A stretch of 64,000 nucleotides of DNA from Shimia ponticola (GTDB lineage: Bacteria > Pseudomonadota > Alphaproteobacteria > Rhodobacterales > Rhodobacteraceae). The stretch covers positions 496,001 through 560,000 of the forward strand of contig NZ_VCDK01000003.1 in NCBI RefSeq assembly GCF_007995215.1, written 5' to 3'. A model generated the notes under the pieces. It was not told the origin of the DNA. It saw only the letters and a program-made list of their open reading frames with translations, and searched no databases. Position 1 is the stretch's first letter, and the number at the start of each line of letters is the position of its first letter. The position numbers were made by a program, and so were the translations under genes. Shown here piece by piece: positions 62,927-64,000 of the stretch.

Positions 62927-63596
62927 GTCATACTCTCGATTTGCGATCTATTATGTGGCCCCGGAGGGGACGCTGGCCGAGTTTGGAGCGTCTTGGCTGG
63001 GGTGGGACATCGCGCGTGGCTGCGTCGTCCCACTGATGGATCATCCCGGACTAGCTGCGATTACTGAAGCACCACGGAAATACGGGTTCCATGGCACTTT
63101 GAAGCCGCCGTTTCGACTGGCCGACGGTGCGTCCGAAGACGGCTTGCACACCGCTCTGAGCGACATGGCGCGGATGCTGCCTCCTGCGCGCTGCGATGGG
63201 CTGGAGTTGCGCGTTCTGGGCGGCTTCCTCGCGCTGACGCCGCGCGGAGACCTACGCCCTCTTCAGCAGGTTGCCGAGACCTGCGTCATCGCTTTGGACA
63301 GGTTTCGGGCGCCGTTGACCGACGCCGAACTTGCGCGCCGCCGCAAAGCGAACCTTAGTGACCGACAAGAGGCGTTGTTGCGCGATTGGGGCTATCCCTA
63401 CGTGATGGACCAATTCCGATTTCACCTGACCTTGTCGGGCAAGATTGCGAAAGCGGATATGCCTGCTTGGACCAAGACGGCGCGCGATGCACTGCCTGAC
63501 CTGCCTCGGCCATTCGTCATTGATCAGGTTGCTCTGTGTGGAGAACGCTGTGACGGGAGATTTGAAGTTATCCATCGCTACCCCCTGACCGGTTGA
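62925..63596 (+). CDS. DUF1045 (phosphonate-metabolism-associated, 2H phosphoesterase-like) protein
   Basis: 223 residues. Two H-x-T motifs, H56-G-T58 (GFHGTLKPPF) and H167-L-T169 (FRFHLTLSG), mark the 2H phosphoesterase-like fold of DUF1045 proteins, often found beside C-P lyase genes. The start at 62925 (MSYSRFAIYY) is divergent to the phnM pseudogene start, the two ATGs sharing CATG. The frame is intact although both phn neighbours are broken. Function not established; cleavage of a cyclic phosphate in the phosphonate pathway is one idea. Confidence 0.85.
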   Translation: MSYSRFAIYYVAPEGTLAEFGASWLGWDIARGCVVPLMDHPGLAAITEAPRKYGFHGTLKPPFRLADGASEDGLHTALSDMARMLPPARCDGLELRVLGGFLALTPRGDLRPLQQVAETCVIALDRFRAPLTDAELARRRKANLSDRQEALLRDWGYPYVMDQFRFHLTLSGKIAKADMPAWTKTARDALPDLPRPFVIDQVALCGERCDGRFEVIHRYPLTG

Positions 63597-63772
63597 AGCT
63601 GACCAAGCGTCGAAAGCCTTCGACAGGGACGGCCTCACAGTCCTCCCCAGCCAAGTTCGGTGCACGGGTCATCACGCGCTGGACAAGGTTCATTGATGGC
63701 AAAGCCTTGCAAAGGCTTCCCATTACGCTGTCCTTGCCGACACCAGAGGGGCCTAAGGTCGTGGACACAGGC
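63597..63772 (-). pseudogene. phnN: phnN (ribose 1,5-bisphosphokinase) remnant
   Basis: The minus frame contains GPSGVGKDS (Walker A of PhnN) and later LVQRVMTRAPNLAGEDCEAVPVEGFRRL, matching the first third of PhnN. It has no usable start (the codon where ATG is expected is GTA) and the 3' end of the gene is missing, the frame running on into a few unrelated residues beside the DUF1045 stop. The frame stays open but the protein would lack most of the kinase. It is a second decayed phosphonate gene. Confidence 0.75.
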
Positions 63773-63985
63773 CCCCGTGTTTTTCCACTTACTGCCTTAT
63801 CGGACTGCGCCACGAAATGCCCGCCGATGCGCGGCCTCAAGCGACCGTAAGGGGGTGGTCCAATCTTGGGGGCTTTTGGATCGGAAACCGGTCGCATCCA
63901 TGCGTGTGAAATATCCCCGCCTGAAAGGAGGGGTGCCGATCTTAGAACAAACCTCGCCAAGAGCATATCCTGAAAGGACGCCGAA
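63773..63985. other. Spacer between phnN remnant and the right-edge gene
   Basis: 213 bp with no clear coding frame. A GGGGTGGTCC-type stretch and AAAGGAGGGG occur near 63850-63940. AAAGGA at about 63973 is a good ribosome site for the gene at 63986. It may be the left end of a mobile element, but no terminal inverted repeat can be paired within the window. Confidence 0.4.
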
Positions 63986-64000
63986 ATGACCAAGCGAGCA
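63986..64000 (+). CDS. Start of a gene cut by the window edge (MTKRA...)
   Basis: Only five codons are present, ATG ACC AAG CGA GCA, preceded by AAAGGA at good spacing. MTKRA is a common opening of IS3-type transposase OrfA proteins, which would fit the decaying phosphonate genes beside it, but five residues prove nothing. Confidence 0.4.

Noticed and set aside
1-64000. CRISPR array, tRNA, rRNA or prophage
   Set aside because: No regularly spaced repeats, no cloverleaf-like sequence and no phage structural genes were seen.

Overview
The window reads as chromosomal DNA of a marine alphaproteobacterium of the Roseobacter/Rhodobacteraceae group. This is inferred from gene content: a sitABCD manganese transporter with a Mur-like operator, frcBCA with a ROK regulator, NasST-controlled nitrate assimilation, urtABCDE, MttB/GcvT-type methylamine genes and remnants of a C-P lyase locus. 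GC content is high, genes are dense, and many are coupled by 4-nt ATGA/GTGA overlaps. No rRNA, tRNA or CRISPR array was seen.

Layout. 1-1690 (minus): rmlC-rmlB-rmlD, dTDP-L-rhamnose synthesis, running off the left edge. 1970-8022 (plus): a methylated-amine cluster (dimethylglycine-dehydrogenase-like flavoprotein, MttB-family methyltransferase, TetR regulator, second flavoprotein). 8025-9911 (minus): a stand-alone phnM and an alpha/beta hydrolase. 10337-11806: a Crp/Fnr regulator and a GH25 lysozyme-like protein, convergent. 12003-21633 (plus): a tightly coupled nine-gene catabolic operon (Gfo/Idh/MocA, CoA-transferase, crotonase, GMC, SDR, GMC, DUF993, LacI, Dabb) preceded by two LacI-type operator-like palindromes; its substrate is unknown. 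21658-27001: SDR, LysR regulator and the sitABCD manganese/iron ABC transporter. 27175-31545 (minus): algF-algI-algJ-algX-like polysaccharide O-acetylation genes without any polymerase.

31796-36234 (plus) is the strongest candidate for an undescribed system. It encodes a membrane-anchored NTF2-like protein, a LolD/MacB-type ATPase, a short FtsX/MacB-type permease, two secreted proteins whose predicted mature N-termini are histidine (DUF4198 and a small one), and a ZnuA-like binding protein that has lost most canonical zinc ligands. 36747-50709 (minus): the nitrate assimilation locus nasT-nasS-nrtA-nrtB-nrtCD-nirB-nirD-nasA-trpD2-cysG, with an intrinsic terminator in the leader before nrtA, consistent with NasT antitermination. 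50922-56828 (minus): the urtABCDE urea transporter. 57992-62389: frcBCA with a divergent ROK regulator. 62576-63772: a decaying phosphonate locus, with a phnM pseudogene (two in-frame amber stops, 3' end lost), an intact DUF1045 gene and a truncated phnN. The right edge holds the first five codons of another gene.

Taken together the window covers nitrogen scavenging (nitrate, urea, methylated amines), metal handling, surface polysaccharide decoration and sugar/cyclic-compound catabolism. All functional assignments rest on sequence motifs and gene order read by eye; no database search was run.
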